The position numbers and the translations under genes are program-made. From Arthrobacter sp. FB24 (GTDB taxonomy: Bacteria; Actinomycetota; Actinomycetes; Actinomycetales; Micrococcaceae): DNA of 64,000 bases. Within the stretch, counting starts at the first letter, position 1. Each line of letters opens with the position of its first letter. The DNA lies in contig NC_008541.1 in the NCBI RefSeq assembly GCF_000196235.1, positions 682,001-746,000 of the forward strand, written 5' to 3'. This document shows, one piece after another, positions 14,661 to 22,747 of this stretch. Under the pieces are notes generated by a model that ran no database searches, was not told the DNA's origin, and saw nothing but the letters and a program-made list of their open reading frames with translations.

Positions 14661-16193
14661 CTAGGCTTCCGGTAATTCTCCCGGGAGCCGCAGGGCAAAC
14701 TCGGTGCGTCCCGGGCGTGAATTGACCTCCACGGTTCCGCCGTGCGCCTCCACGATCGACTGCACGATCGACAGGCCCAGGCCACTCGTGCCCTCGGCAG
14801 CCGCAGCGCGCGTGCCGCCGGAACCAGAAGCAGAACCTCCCGGACTGGTTCGCGCCGCATCCGCCCGGGCAAAGCGGGCGAAAACCCGGTCCACAAACTC
14901 CGGCGGGATCCCGGCACCGTTGTCCGTTACGGTCACCACGGCGCTGCCGTCGGCTGACCGCATCACTCCGGTGACCACGGTAGTGCCCGGTTCCGTGTGC
15001 TTGCGGGCATTGGAGAGCAGGTTGGCGATCACCTGGTGCAGCTGCCTGGCATCCCCGCGGACCACCACGGGCTCTTCCGGAAGCTCCAGCTGCCAGATGC
15101 GGTCCGGTGCCATGACCTTCTCGTCGCTGACGGTTTCCACCGCAAGCTGCGTCAGGTCCACATCGCTGATCTTTAGCGGCTGGCCTTCGTCCAACCGGGC
15201 CAACAGCAGGAGGTCCTCCACAAGGGTGGTCATCCGTTCAGACTGGCTCTGCACCCTGGCCAGCGACTTCTGGCCGTCCGGGGTGAAGTCCTCGGTCATG
15301 CGCATGAGTTCCGTGTAGCCGCGAATGGCGGTGAGCGGCGTGCGCAGCTCGTGCGATGCGTCGGCCACGAACTGGCGCACCTTGGTTTCGCTCTGCTGGC
15401 GGGCTTCCAGCGCTTTGGAGACGTTATCCAGCATGAGGTTGAGGGCATGTCCCACACTGCCCACTTCGGTTCCGGGGTGCGCGTTCGACGGCGGCACGCG
15501 GACTGCGAGGGCCACCTCGCCGGCGTCGAGCGGCAATTTCGAAACCTGCGTGGCGACTTCGGACAGTTGCTCGAGGGGTTTCATGGTGCGACGGATCAGC
15601 ACCGTTCCGGCAAGGCCGATCAGGATCAGGCCGCCCATCGACACGATCACCATCGTCCATACCAAAGAGTTGAGCGTGTTCTGTTTTTCGTTCAGGGGGA
15701 GTCCGGTGACAATCACGTCCCCGTATGGCGCCTGGACCGCCACCAGGCGGTAAGAGCCGGTGGACAGTGCCCGGTCGACGGGCGTTCCGTCGTGCTGGAG
15801 TGCCAAAAGAATCTGGTTATCCTCGGGGGAGAGGGACGCCACGGTGGCGTCTTTGGCGAGGAACCCGGCGCTGCTGACAGTCCCGTTATCTATGCGCGCG
15901 ATGAGCGTCCCGACGCCCTGGCCCGGGCCTTCGAACCCGTCCTGCCTGCCGGACGGGTTGCTGGGCCGTGGCCGTCCTGCCTCGTTCGACAGCCGCGAGG
16001 CCTGCCCCAGCCGTTCATCGAGCTGCCTGGTCAGGAAGGAATCCATGGAGGCATAGCTGAACAGGCCGATCGCGCCGCAGATGGCCACAAGGAGTGCCAT
16101 GGCCACCAGTACCAGCCGGGTGCGCAGGTGCCAGGTCGACGGATCAAGCCAGCGGCGGCGGTCTTTGCGGGTTTCGCCGGAGAGTGTGGGCAC
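14661..16193 (-). CDS. two-component sensor histidine kinase
   Basis: 510 residues. TM1 is near 26-48, followed by an extracytoplasmic loop of about 120 residues; TM2 is near 174-196, with a HAMP domain after it. The phospho-acceptor His281 lies in ASHELRTPLTAIRGYTEL. The ATPase domain has N-box NLLSNARKHT, G1 VTDNGAGIP and G2 GTSGLGLSIVQSIVEAHGG, with a low-complexity Gly/Ser/Ala insert before it. GTG start 3 bp after the response regulator, so the pair is cotranscribed. The stimulus is unknown; the layout resembles MprB/TcrY-type kinases. Confidence 0.93.
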   Translation of the reverse strand: MPTLSGETRKDRRRWLDPSTWHLRTRLVLVAMALLVAICGAIGLFSYASMDSFLTRQLDERLGQASRLSNEAGRPRPSNPSGRQDGFEGPGQGVGTLIARIDNGTVSSAGFLAKDATVASLSPEDNQILLALQHDGTPVDRALSTGSYRLVAVQAPYGDVIVTGLPLNEKQNTLNSLVWTMVIVSMGGLILIGLAGTVLIRRTMKPLEQLSEVATQVSKLPLDAGEVALAVRVPPSNAHPGTEVGSVGHALNLMLDNVSKALEARQQSETKVRQFVADASHELRTPLTAIRGYTELMRMTEDFTPDGQKSLARVQSQSERMTTLVEDLLLLARLDEGQPLKISDVDLTQLAVETVSDEKVMAPDRIWQLELPEEPVVVRGDARQLHQVIANLLSNARKHTEPGTTVVTGVMRSADGSAVVTVTDNGAGIPPEFVDRVFARFARADAARTSPGGSASGSGGTRAAAAEGTSGLGLSIVQSIVEAHGGTVEVNSRPGRTEFALRLPGELPEA

Positions 16194-16196
16194 CGC

Positions 16197-16937
16197 TCAA
16201 TCCGCCGGTTTGATGACGTATCCCGCGCCGCGGACGGTGTGGATCATGGGCGGGTGGACGGCATCCACCTTTTTTCGCAGGTAGGAAATGTAGAGCTCCA
16301 CGATGTTGGCCTGGCCACCGAAGTCGTAGTCCCATACGCGGTCCAGGATCTGTGCCTTGCTGACCACCCGCCTGGGGTTCTCCATGAGGTAGCGGAGGAG
16401 TTCGAACTGGGTGGCGGTCAGCTGCAGTTCCTCCCCGGCCCGGGTCACTTCGCGCGTGTCAATGTTGAGGACGAGGTCGCCCACCACGAGTTCGGCGGTG
16501 TCCATGGCGGCGACTCCGGAACGCTGGACCAGCCGGTGAAGGCGCAGGAGCACCTCTTCCATGCTGAAGGGCTTGGTGACGTAGTCGTCCCCGCCGGCCG
16601 CCAGGCCAAGGATGCGGTCCTGGACGGCGTCCTTCGCCGTCAGGAAGAGCGCGGGCACCTCCGGCGCGAAGGCGCGGATCCTGGTGAGCAGTTCGACGCC
16701 GTCGAACCCGGGGAGCATCACATCCAGCACCAGCACGTCCGGGCGGAATTCCTTGGCGAGTTTTACAGCATCCGGGCCGTCTCCGGCGACGGCAACGGAC
16801 CAGCCTGCCATCCGCAGGCCCATGCTCATGAGCTCGGAGAGGCTGGGTTCGTCGTCCACCACCAGGGCACGGATGGGGGAGCCGTCCGGGTGGGTGAGCT
16901 GGGGAAGGTTGTTAGTCATGGAGTGCGAAGTGGCCAT
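16197..16937 (-). CDS. OmpR-family response regulator
   Basis: 246 residues. The receiver domain has acidic Asp28-Asp29, phospho-acceptor Asp72 (VLDVMLPG) and Lys122 (VTKPFS). The C-terminal winged helix (about 148-243) ends with VELYISYLRKKVDAVHPPMIHTVRGAGYVIKPAD. GGAGAG lies 7 nt before ATG 16937; Met7 is an alternative. It forms an operon with the kinase and is divergent from a secreted or anchored DUF5666-like gene that it may control. Confidence 0.93.
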   Translation of the reverse strand: MATSHSMTNNLPQLTHPDGSPIRALVVDDEPSLSELMSMGLRMAGWSVAVAGDGPDAVKLAKEFRPDVLVLDVMLPGFDGVELLTRIRAFAPEVPALFLTAKDAVQDRILGLAAGGDDYVTKPFSMEEVLLRLHRLVQRSGVAAMDTAELVVGDLVLNIDTREVTRAGEELQLTATQFELLRYLMENPRRVVSKAQILDRVWDYDFGGQANIVELYISYLRKKVDAVHPPMIHTVRGAGYVIKPAD

Positions 16938-16972
16938 GGGACAACTCTCCGATCTGCGGTTTAGCCGGCGCT

Positions 16973-17773
16973 ATGGGGATCCTGTGGGCCAGCTGTGAAT
17001 CCCAGCCTAGCGAGCTGAACGCAGGGGCGGGCCATCCATGGGCTGCCGGGCGGGGAGCGCCGCCGTCGTCCGCTGCTTCCGGTTTGCTACCGGAGGCGGG
17101 ATGGGGATCATCCCGGCCTTACGCTAGCTGGCGTACCCCGCCGCCTGGCGGCTTTCCGGGCGGGCCGGCGGGCCGTTCGAAGCCGTGGACCGTGAAGCGG
17201 GGGGTTGCTGCCGCCGGAGCGGCGGCTGTTCTCGCGGGCGGAGCCGGCGGGGGCATCTATGCCCTGACCTCCAGCTCTGCGGCGGCTGACGGCACGGCCG
17301 ATGCAGGCGCATTGCAGGAAACATCGCCGGGCGGCCGCGGCGGTGCGCAGGGCGGCTTTGCCGACGGCGGGATGCCGCCCCAGGGCGGCCCGGGCAACTT
17401 CGCCCCGGATGGCCTGGGCGGAATGGGCAACGGAGTATCCGCCGCCGTTCACTCCGAGTACGTGGCCCTCGAGGACGGCGCCTACGTCACCAAAGTGGAA
17501 CAGCAGGGAACGGTCACCGAAGTGAACTCGGGCTCCGTGACAGTCAAGAGCACGGACGGCTTCAGCCGCACTTATGCACTCGGTTCAGATGTGGCGGTGA
17601 GCAATCTGCAACAAAGGCGTCAACAGTCCGGCGCTGCGGCCACCAGCCAACTCACCGTGGCGGACATCGTGTCCGGTGCGATGGTCAGGATCGTTGCGGG
17701 TAAGGACGGTGACAGCTTCCCGGCGGAGTCGGTCCAGCTGGTAGCCGCGACGCTCACCGGTCAGTCCAACTGA
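16973..17773 (+). CDS. membrane-anchored protein with DUF5666-like beta domain; start uncertain
   Basis: Up to 266 residues. A Pro/Gly-rich segment (WRTPPPGGFPGGPAGRSKPW) is followed by one hydrophobic helix (GVAAAGAAAVLAGGAGGGIYAL, near 76-97), a Gly-rich linker, and a C-terminal small beta domain with QQGTVTEVNSGSVTVKSTDG as in DUF5666 proteins. No start codon has a convincing ribosome-binding site. ATG 16973 is only 35 bp from the divergent response-regulator start, and the first 50 residues look non-coding, so the real start may lie further in. Probably an envelope protein controlled by the adjacent two-component system. Confidence 0.6.
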   Translation: MGILWASCESQPSELNAGAGHPWAAGRGAPPSSAASGLLPEAGWGSSRPYASWRTPPPGGFPGGPAGRSKPWTVKRGVAAAGAAAVLAGGAGGGIYALTSSSAAADGTADAGALQETSPGGRGGAQGGFADGGMPPQGGPGNFAPDGLGGMGNGVSAAVHSEYVALEDGAYVTKVEQQGTVTEVNSGSVTVKSTDGFSRTYALGSDVAVSNLQQRRQQSGAAATSQLTVADIVSGAMVRIVAGKDGDSFPAESVQLVAATLTGQSN

Positions 17774-18316
17774 GCCGGCCGGCGGGCCCGGCGGGGCTGC
17801 GCAGGACAGAATTTTTCCGTGAAGCCCGGCCGGGGGCTGGACATGTGCAAAGCGCGGCCCTCGTATTTCAGCAATTCCATACAGGCTGAATTTTCGCATC
17901 GAAAACACGAGTTATGGAGAAGAAAATTCGGCATTCAAGAGAATCCGATCGATCGTTCTGAAAAACACCTGTTATATTATTGGCATTTCAGAATCGTGAT
18001 TTGGGCCACAATGCGGGATTCTGTCTCACGATGCGGACGATAGTGTCCATTGTTACTTGCAAGTTTTCATTGTTACGTTGCACACTTCAATTGTGAACAA
18101 GAACTCAACAGCACCTGCAGCCGCAGAATCCTGGACCAGCCCACCCGCTGGCGAAGACATGCGCTGTTGTCGAATGCACGCCTAACTTTCCCACCCCGAG
18201 AAGTTTTTAGGCATTCGCCCCTAGCCCAGCGTCGGGCGCCCCTCCCCAGATCTCATTGCGGGGAAAGACAGCATTCGAGCCGCGATGACGGCCATTCACA
18301 TTGAGGTAAGCATTCC
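17774..18316 (+). promoter_or_regulatory. AT-rich 540-bp leader with direct and inverted repeats upstream of a winged-helix gene
   Basis: No convincing gene lies here. Base composition drops sharply from 17860 to 18110. Visible structure: inverted repeats GAATTTTC/GAAAATTC (17888-17895, 17922-17929), CAGAATC/GATTCTG (17989-17995, 18017-18023) and TCGTGA/TCACGA (17994-17999, 18026-18031). Direct repeats CATTGTTACTTGCA and CATTGTTACGTTGCA lie exactly 20 bp apart (18048 and 18068), with a weaker CAATTGTGAAC at 18088. TTATATTATT near 17972 is a possible -10 region. Two-turn spacing suits binding of an OmpR-type winged-helix protein, perhaps the downstream gene product itself. Confidence 0.6.
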
Positions 18317-19189
18317 ATGTCAGTTGCATCTGGATACGTCCACATCTCCGTCCGAAACGCCAACAAGGGCGGCCAGCCCTCAGGCCTCCGCCAGGGATTC
18401 GGTGCCCGTCCGGCGTTCGCCCCGGCAGCCCCCGGCAACAGCTTCCCGGCACCCGGCTACGCGCCCCAGGGCTACAACCCGAACTCCTATGGCCAGCTTC
18501 GCGCTGTTCCCGCCGCCGAGGCCGCCCCGCAGACGGCCCCCACCCCTGTGATTGCGCCGGCCAACGGCAGTGCCGTCCGCCCCGTCGCAAACGAAAACGT
18601 AGCCCGTGGATTTGTCCTCTACATGGGCATCGACGAGGAAACGGCGGCAGCAGCCGGAACCTCCATTGCGAAACTTGCTCAGGAAATCCGCGCCTACGCG
18701 CAGTCGCTCGTCTCCGGTGCAGAGAGCTACGCCGCGGTGGCCGTAGCCCCCGCCAGCGCCCCGGGTTCCGCGCTCGACGTCGTACGGTCCACTTTCGGCG
18801 ACCCCACCGTCAACTCCCGGCAGCGCACCGAGACCACCCGGCTGCCGCAGCCGCAGGATCCCCGGCCGTCCGGCGTCCTCATCGACCTGGCCCGCCGTGA
18901 AGTCCACCTCGACGGCGACTCCCTGAACCTTACGTTCAAGGAGTTCGAACTCCTCAACTACCTCGTCGAAAACGGCACCCGCACCGTGGGCCGCGACGAA
19001 CTGCTCGAAGGTCTGTGGCGCAACGCCGAAGAGGTCCCCAACGAGCGCACCATCGACGTCCACATCCGCCGCCTCCGCTCCAAGCTGGGCCGCCTCGCCA
19101 ACACCGTCCGCACGGTACGCGGCCAGGGCTACCGGTTCTACGAGCACCCGGAGGTCGTAGTCTGGGCCGCTCCGGAATACTCCATCTAG
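18317..19189 (+). CDS. winged-helix (OmpR-type) regulator without receiver domain
   Basis: 290 residues. The N-terminal 100 residues are Pro/Ala/Gly-rich and probably disordered. A middle segment (GFVLYMGIDEETAAAAGTSIAKLAQEIRAYAQSL) forms a small helical module. The C-terminal 90 residues are a classical OmpR/PhoB DNA-binding domain (ARREVHLDGDSLNLTFKEFELL ... HIRRLRSKLGRLANTVRTVRGQGYRFYE). No phospho-acceptor Asp domain is present, so it is not a response regulator. GAGGTAAGC precedes the ATG. The long AT-rich leader with 20-bp-spaced repeats suggests strong, perhaps autogenous, control. Confidence 0.85.
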   Translation: MSVASGYVHISVRNANKGGQPSGLRQGFGARPAFAPAAPGNSFPAPGYAPQGYNPNSYGQLRAVPAAEAAPQTAPTPVIAPANGSAVRPVANENVARGFVLYMGIDEETAAAAGTSIAKLAQEIRAYAQSLVSGAESYAAVAVAPASAPGSALDVVRSTFGDPTVNSRQRTETTRLPQPQDPRPSGVLIDLARREVHLDGDSLNLTFKEFELLNYLVENGTRTVGRDELLEGLWRNAEEVPNERTIDVHIRRLRSKLGRLANTVRTVRGQGYRFYEHPEVVVWAAPEYSI

Positions 19190-19202
19190 TCCTAGACTCG
19201 TT

Positions 19203-19247
19203 CGAAAGCGCCCGTTCCCTCCGTGGGGGCGGGCGCCTTCGCTTTCG
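19203..19247 (+). terminator. terminator after the winged-helix gene
   Basis: GCGCCCG pairs with CGGGCGC and an outer CGAAAG pairs with CTTTCG, 14 bp after the stop codon. The T-run is short. Confidence 0.6.
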
Positions 19248-19465
19248 CGGCACGATCCCTCGCCGTCTGCGCTCGTTCTTCACGCAACAACGGCGCTTTC
19301 GGGATGTGCCGCTACGCTTCAGCGCCCTTGATCCAGCCCAAAGGGCCGCCTTCCCGCGGGCGGGCTCTCGGAGTATGTGCCTCCGTGGCTTAGTTCCTAT
19401 GGCCCTGTTGGTGCCGGGTGGTGCGGCGTAGTCTCTGATCGTCCATCCGACCATCAGGAGGAACT

Positions 19466-19669
19466 ATGTCTGTAGCACGCATTACAACCCTGAGCTCGAA
19501 TTCCAAAACTTCGTTCGATGCGGCCATCAAGGAGGGCATCGAGCGCGCCAACAAGACGCTTCGGGGTGTCACGGGCGCGTGGGTGAAAGAGCAGAAAGTC
19601 GAAATCGCGGACGGCGCCGTCGTCGCGTGGCACGTTGTGCTTGAAGTGACCTTCGTACTGGAGGACTGA
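19466..19669 (+). CDS. dodecin family flavin-binding protein
   Basis: 67 residues, the usual dodecin length, with the family pattern SNSKTSFDAAIKEGIERANKTL, GVTGAWVKEQKVEIADG and a final VVLEVTFVLED strand. Dodecins form hollow dodecamers that bind flavins or their breakdown products; in actinobacteria they store FMN or CoA. AGGAGG lies 5 nt before the ATG. Positions 19250-19465 hold no other gene that I can see. Confidence 0.93.
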   Translation: MSVARITTLSSNSKTSFDAAIKEGIERANKTLRGVTGAWVKEQKVEIADGAVVAWHVVLEVTFVLED

Positions 19670-19726
19670 ACCCTGTGCAGGGCGGCCGTGACCTGAGGGG
19701 CAGGGCCGCCGCACTAGGATTGGGGC

Positions 19727-20254
19727 ATGAGCGAGCATCACATCAGGCGTTTGGTCCTCATGCGGCACTCCAAGGCAGACTGGCCCGGAGGAGTGCCCGA
19801 TCATGAGCGCCCGCTGGAGGAACGCGGGCACCGTGAGGCTCCCCTGGCCGGAAAATGGCTGCTCAAGCACGGGGTGGTTCCCGATTTCATCCTCTGCTCC
19901 AGTGCGCTGCGTACTCGGCAGACGTGTACCTGGGTGTGCGCGGAATTAGGCGACAAAGCCCCGACACCGAAACTCGAGGACGGCCTCTACGGCGCGTCCG
20001 CGCTGCGCATGCTGAAGGTCATCAACCACGTTCCGGATACCGTGACTACGCTGATGGTGATCTCCCACATGCCCGGAGTGCAGGATCTTGCCATGCACCT
20101 GGCGTCGCGCGATTCCAACCACGATGCTTATATGGACGCCGCCACCCGGTTTCCCACCAGCGGCCTGACTGTGCTGGAAACCGACAAAACCTGGGCAGAA
20201 CTGGATGGCCAGGATGCCCGGCTGACGCACTTCAAGGTGCCCCGGGCGCACTAA
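19727..20254 (+). CDS. SixA-type histidine phosphatase
   Basis: 175 residues of the phosphoglycerate-mutase-like histidine phosphatase superfamily. The phospho-acceptor His14 lies in LVLMRHSKADWP, the second Arg in SSALRTRQT and the second His in VISHMPGVQDLA. E. coli SixA dephosphorylates His-phosphotransfer proteins, but most actinobacterial members have no known substrate. TAGGAT (19715-19720) is 6 nt before the ATG, so it is probably leaderless. Confidence 0.88.
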   Translation: MSEHHIRRLVLMRHSKADWPGGVPDHERPLEERGHREAPLAGKWLLKHGVVPDFILCSSALRTRQTCTWVCAELGDKAPTPKLEDGLYGASALRMLKVINHVPDTVTTLMVISHMPGVQDLAMHLASRDSNHDAYMDAATRFPTSGLTVLETDKTWAELDGQDARLTHFKVPRAH

Positions 20255-20390
20255 GGGGCGCTGGCGGGACCGCGGCAGCCCCGCGAACCTCTGACTCCTG
20301 CCCCTTCTGCCGCCGTGTTCATGGTCAGCGCGGGGTTTGTGATGTTTACTGGAGATATTCGTCAGCGGCCCCGGTTAGAAGGAGATCATC

Positions 20391-21077
20391 GTGGACTCAG
20401 GACAGCTTGTGGGGATCATCATCGGCGTTGTTGTAGTGATTGCGATCATCGCAGCGGTGCTCTTCTTCAACCGGAGGCGCAAGGTGGAGGCGGACAGGAA
20501 CAAGGCCGCCGAAATGCGTGAAAAAGCCAAAGCCGACGAGCTCGGAGCGCGGGATCGCGAGGCCAAAGCGGCCCGCGCCGAGGCCGACGCAAAACAGGCC
20601 GAGGTCGAGGCGGAGCGCCTGCGCCGGGACGCCCGCGAAAAGCAGGCGGAAGCCGAGCGCGTGCGGGCCGCGTCGCAGGAACAGCTCCGCAAGGCCGATG
20701 AGGTTGACCCGGACGTCGTCACAGCCGACCGTCGCGACGCTGACCGCCACGACGCTGACAACCGCGATACCGATCGCCATGACGCTGTTCTCCATGACGC
20801 CGACCGGCAGGACGAGACCCTTCCCGCACAGCCGCAGACGCGTGCAGAAGCTGGAACCCGCGGTCGCGGTGACAACGTGCCGGCGACAGCCCCTGGCACC
20901 ACAGCCCCGGGCACGGCAGTCCCAGGCACCGCAGAACGCGGCCACGCCGGACCAGCCACGACTGAACCGGTCGCACCACCTCAGCGCGACGCTGCGGATC
21001 GCGACGCGGCCAGGCATGATGCCGTGCCCGACCACGGGGCGGACGGGGCGCCGGGAGAGCGCCCGCGGAATCTTTGA
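20391..21077 (+). CDS. membrane-anchored coiled-coil protein with Asp-Arg/His repeats
   Basis: 228 residues; GTG start behind AGAAGGAGATCATC. One N-terminal helix (QLVGIIIGVVVVIAIIAAVLFF, residues 4-25) anchors it. Residues 27-105 form a highly charged Lys/Glu/Ala/Arg coiled coil. Next comes a short repeat of R-D-A-D/H-D units (ADRRDADRHDADNRD and onward, near 111-140), then a disordered Ala/Pro/Thr/Gly tail. Composition suggests a cytoplasmic rod fixed to the membrane. Function unknown. Confidence 0.7.
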   Translation: MDSGQLVGIIIGVVVVIAIIAAVLFFNRRRKVEADRNKAAEMREKAKADELGARDREAKAARAEADAKQAEVEAERLRRDAREKQAEAERVRAASQEQLRKADEVDPDVVTADRRDADRHDADNRDTDRHDAVLHDADRQDETLPAQPQTRAEAGTRGRGDNVPATAPGTTAPGTAVPGTAERGHAGPATTEPVAPPQRDAADRDAARHDAVPDHGADGAPGERPRNL

Positions 21078-21122
21078 GCCCGCATCCTCTGACGCCCCGG
21101 CACTGAACCGGCAGCACGGAGC

Positions 21123-22220
21123 GTGAACCTTCGCCATTCCGCCCTCGCGGTCCTTGTGGCCGTCCTGTGGGGCGCCAACTTTGTTGCGATAGACCTTGGC
21201 CTGCACGCCAACGGCACTGAGGTGCCGCCACTGCTCTTTGTTGCCATGCGCTTCGTTCTGGTCGTCTTTCCGTGGATCTTCTTCATCCGCAGGCCGGACG
21301 TCAGTTGGCGGGCCATCGTCGGCGTGGGCCTTTTCATGAGCGCCGGACAATTCGGTCTCCTCTACCTGGCCATGGCGCTGGGCATGCCCGCAGGGCTCGC
21401 CTCGCTTGTCCTGCAGGCACAGGTGCTGCTGACTGTTCTCCTCGCTGCGGGAATCCTGGGTGAGCGTCCCAGCGTGAGGCAGTTTGCCGGCGTCGTCCTA
21501 GGAGTGGCCGGACTCGCGGTGGTGGCGGTCGGCCGCAGCATGGTCGCCCCGGTCCTTCCCCTGCTCATCGTCCTGGCCGCTGCGCTGTCGTGGGCGGCCG
21601 GAAACATCGTCGCCCGGCAGGCCAAGGCCTCTTCCGGCCTGGGGCTTGTGGTGTGGTCCGGTGCAGTGGTTCCGCTACCGCTGATCGGCCTGTCCCTGTT
21701 GATCGACGGGCCGGCCGCGGTAGGCGGCAGCCTCGCAGGCTTGCAGGTGGTCACCATCCTGAGTGCGATCTACACGGCCGTCCTGGGCTCGCTGGTGGGT
21801 TATGGAATCTGGAACTGGCTCCTGGGAATCTATCCGTCGTCCGCCGTGGTTCCGTTTACGCTGCTTGTGCCGGTCGTGGGAATGATGACGGCCTGGCTGG
21901 TCCTGGGCGAGGTGCCGTCACCAGCCGAGGTAGCAGGCGGACTTCTGCTGCTGGGCGGGGTGGCAATCGCCGTCCTCCTGCCGGGCCGGCAGGGCGCCAC
22001 ACCCGGCCAAAGGCGATGGCATGCTCAACGACGCGATGTAGCCTTCGCCGGGGACGTGGGCGACGGTTTGGCTGCCGGCTTAGGCACAGATTTGGGCGCG
22101 GCGGACTTAGGTGCCGGCCGGGCAGCACGAGGGACCGCGGACTTGGCCGAGGGCGACGCCGGCCGCTTGGCCGCGGGCGTACGGACCGCGCCGGATCGCG
22201 ACGCCGGAACACGCCCGTAG
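21123..22220 (+). CDS. EamA/DMT-family transporter with an unusual C-terminal extension
   Basis: Residues 1-290 are a ten-helix drug/metabolite transporter with two EamA repeats (WGANFVAIDLGLHANG and ALSWAAGNIVARQAKAS), close to the YdcZ/O-acetylserine exporter branch; GTG start. Family length is about 290-310, but this frame runs to 365. The last 65-70 residues (Ala/Gly/Asp/Arg-rich) are antisense to the low-complexity tail of the convergent gene, a 196-bp overlap. The normal stop may have been lost, or the tail may be tolerated read-through. Confidence 0.8.
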   Translation: MNLRHSALAVLVAVLWGANFVAIDLGLHANGTEVPPLLFVAMRFVLVVFPWIFFIRRPDVSWRAIVGVGLFMSAGQFGLLYLAMALGMPAGLASLVLQAQVLLTVLLAAGILGERPSVRQFAGVVLGVAGLAVVAVGRSMVAPVLPLLIVLAAALSWAAGNIVARQAKASSGLGLVVWSGAVVPLPLIGLSLLIDGPAAVGGSLAGLQVVTILSAIYTAVLGSLVGYGIWNWLLGIYPSSAVVPFTLLVPVVGMMTAWLVLGEVPSPAEVAGGLLLLGGVAIAVLLPGRQGATPGQRRWHAQRRDVAFAGDVGDGLAAGLGTDLGAADLGAGRAARGTADLAEGDAGRLAAGVRTAPDRDAGTRP

Positions 22221-22723
22221 GTGGTCCCTGCGGCAGGGCGGGGCGCCGGTCTGGCCGCCGGCCGCCGTGCCGCTGAGGGCTTGCGCCGTCCGGATTCACT
22301 GCGTCCGGACCGGCTGCGGTCGGACCGGAGCCGCTTTCCGGCCGGCCATACCGCCCCTGCGAACAGAACCAGCAGCGTTCCCGCGCCGGACACCGCGGCG
22401 AGGTAGAAGTAGATATCGGAGTCCCGGGTTGTCACCGCCGGGCCCAGGGAATCCGTCTCCGCGGTGAACGCCAGGCCCCACATGCGCAGGAACGCGATGG
22501 TGAACCCGATGAACAGGCTCGTACCGATGCCGCCCACCAGCAGCGCCAGGTGGCGGCCCCGGACCACCACCTGGATGACGCACGCGAGGTAGCCCACGGC
22601 CACAGCTCCGAGGAACGTGAACAGCACGGACTCTTCGAGCGTTATCGCGGTCAGCACCAGGAGCCCTGCAGCGGCACAGGCCGCCGCAATAGCTATCCTT
22701 CCGCTGTTACCCATGTGGCGCAT
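22025..22723 (-). CDS. membrane protein with a long basic Ala/Pro/Lys tail
   Basis: 232 residues. Four helices (about 8-25, 32-53, 60-80, 103-125) are followed by roughly 105 residues made almost only of Arg/Lys, Ala, Pro and Ser (SAARRPAARPAPRPAAG ... KSAAPKSVPKPAAKPSP). The tail resembles histone H1-like or HU C-terminal tails and would be cytoplasmic if the helices are even in number. No family recognised. Met4 (22714) is an alternative start. Confidence 0.7.
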   Translation of the reverse strand: MRHMGNSGRIAIAAACAAAGLLVLTAITLEESVLFTFLGAVAVGYLACVIQVVVRGRHLALLVGGIGTSLFIGFTIAFLRMWGLAFTAETDSLGPAVTTRDSDIYFYLAAVSGAGTLLVLFAGAVWPAGKRLRSDRSRSGRSESGRRKPSAARRPAARPAPRPAAGTTYGRVPASRSGAVRTPAAKRPASPSAKSAVPRAARPAPKSAAPKSVPKPAAKPSPTSPAKATSRR

Positions 22724-22747
22724 GTGACTAATCTTCCCCGATGCGGG

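Noticed and set aside
15351..16964. 537-codon plus-strand ORF opposite the two-component genes
   Set aside because: It is antisense to well-recognised kinase and regulator genes and its translation resembles no protein; long antisense frames are common in GC-rich DNA.
17819..18043. 74-codon ORF in the AT-rich leader
   Set aside because: No family, no ribosome-binding site, odd composition; it lies in a region better explained as regulatory.
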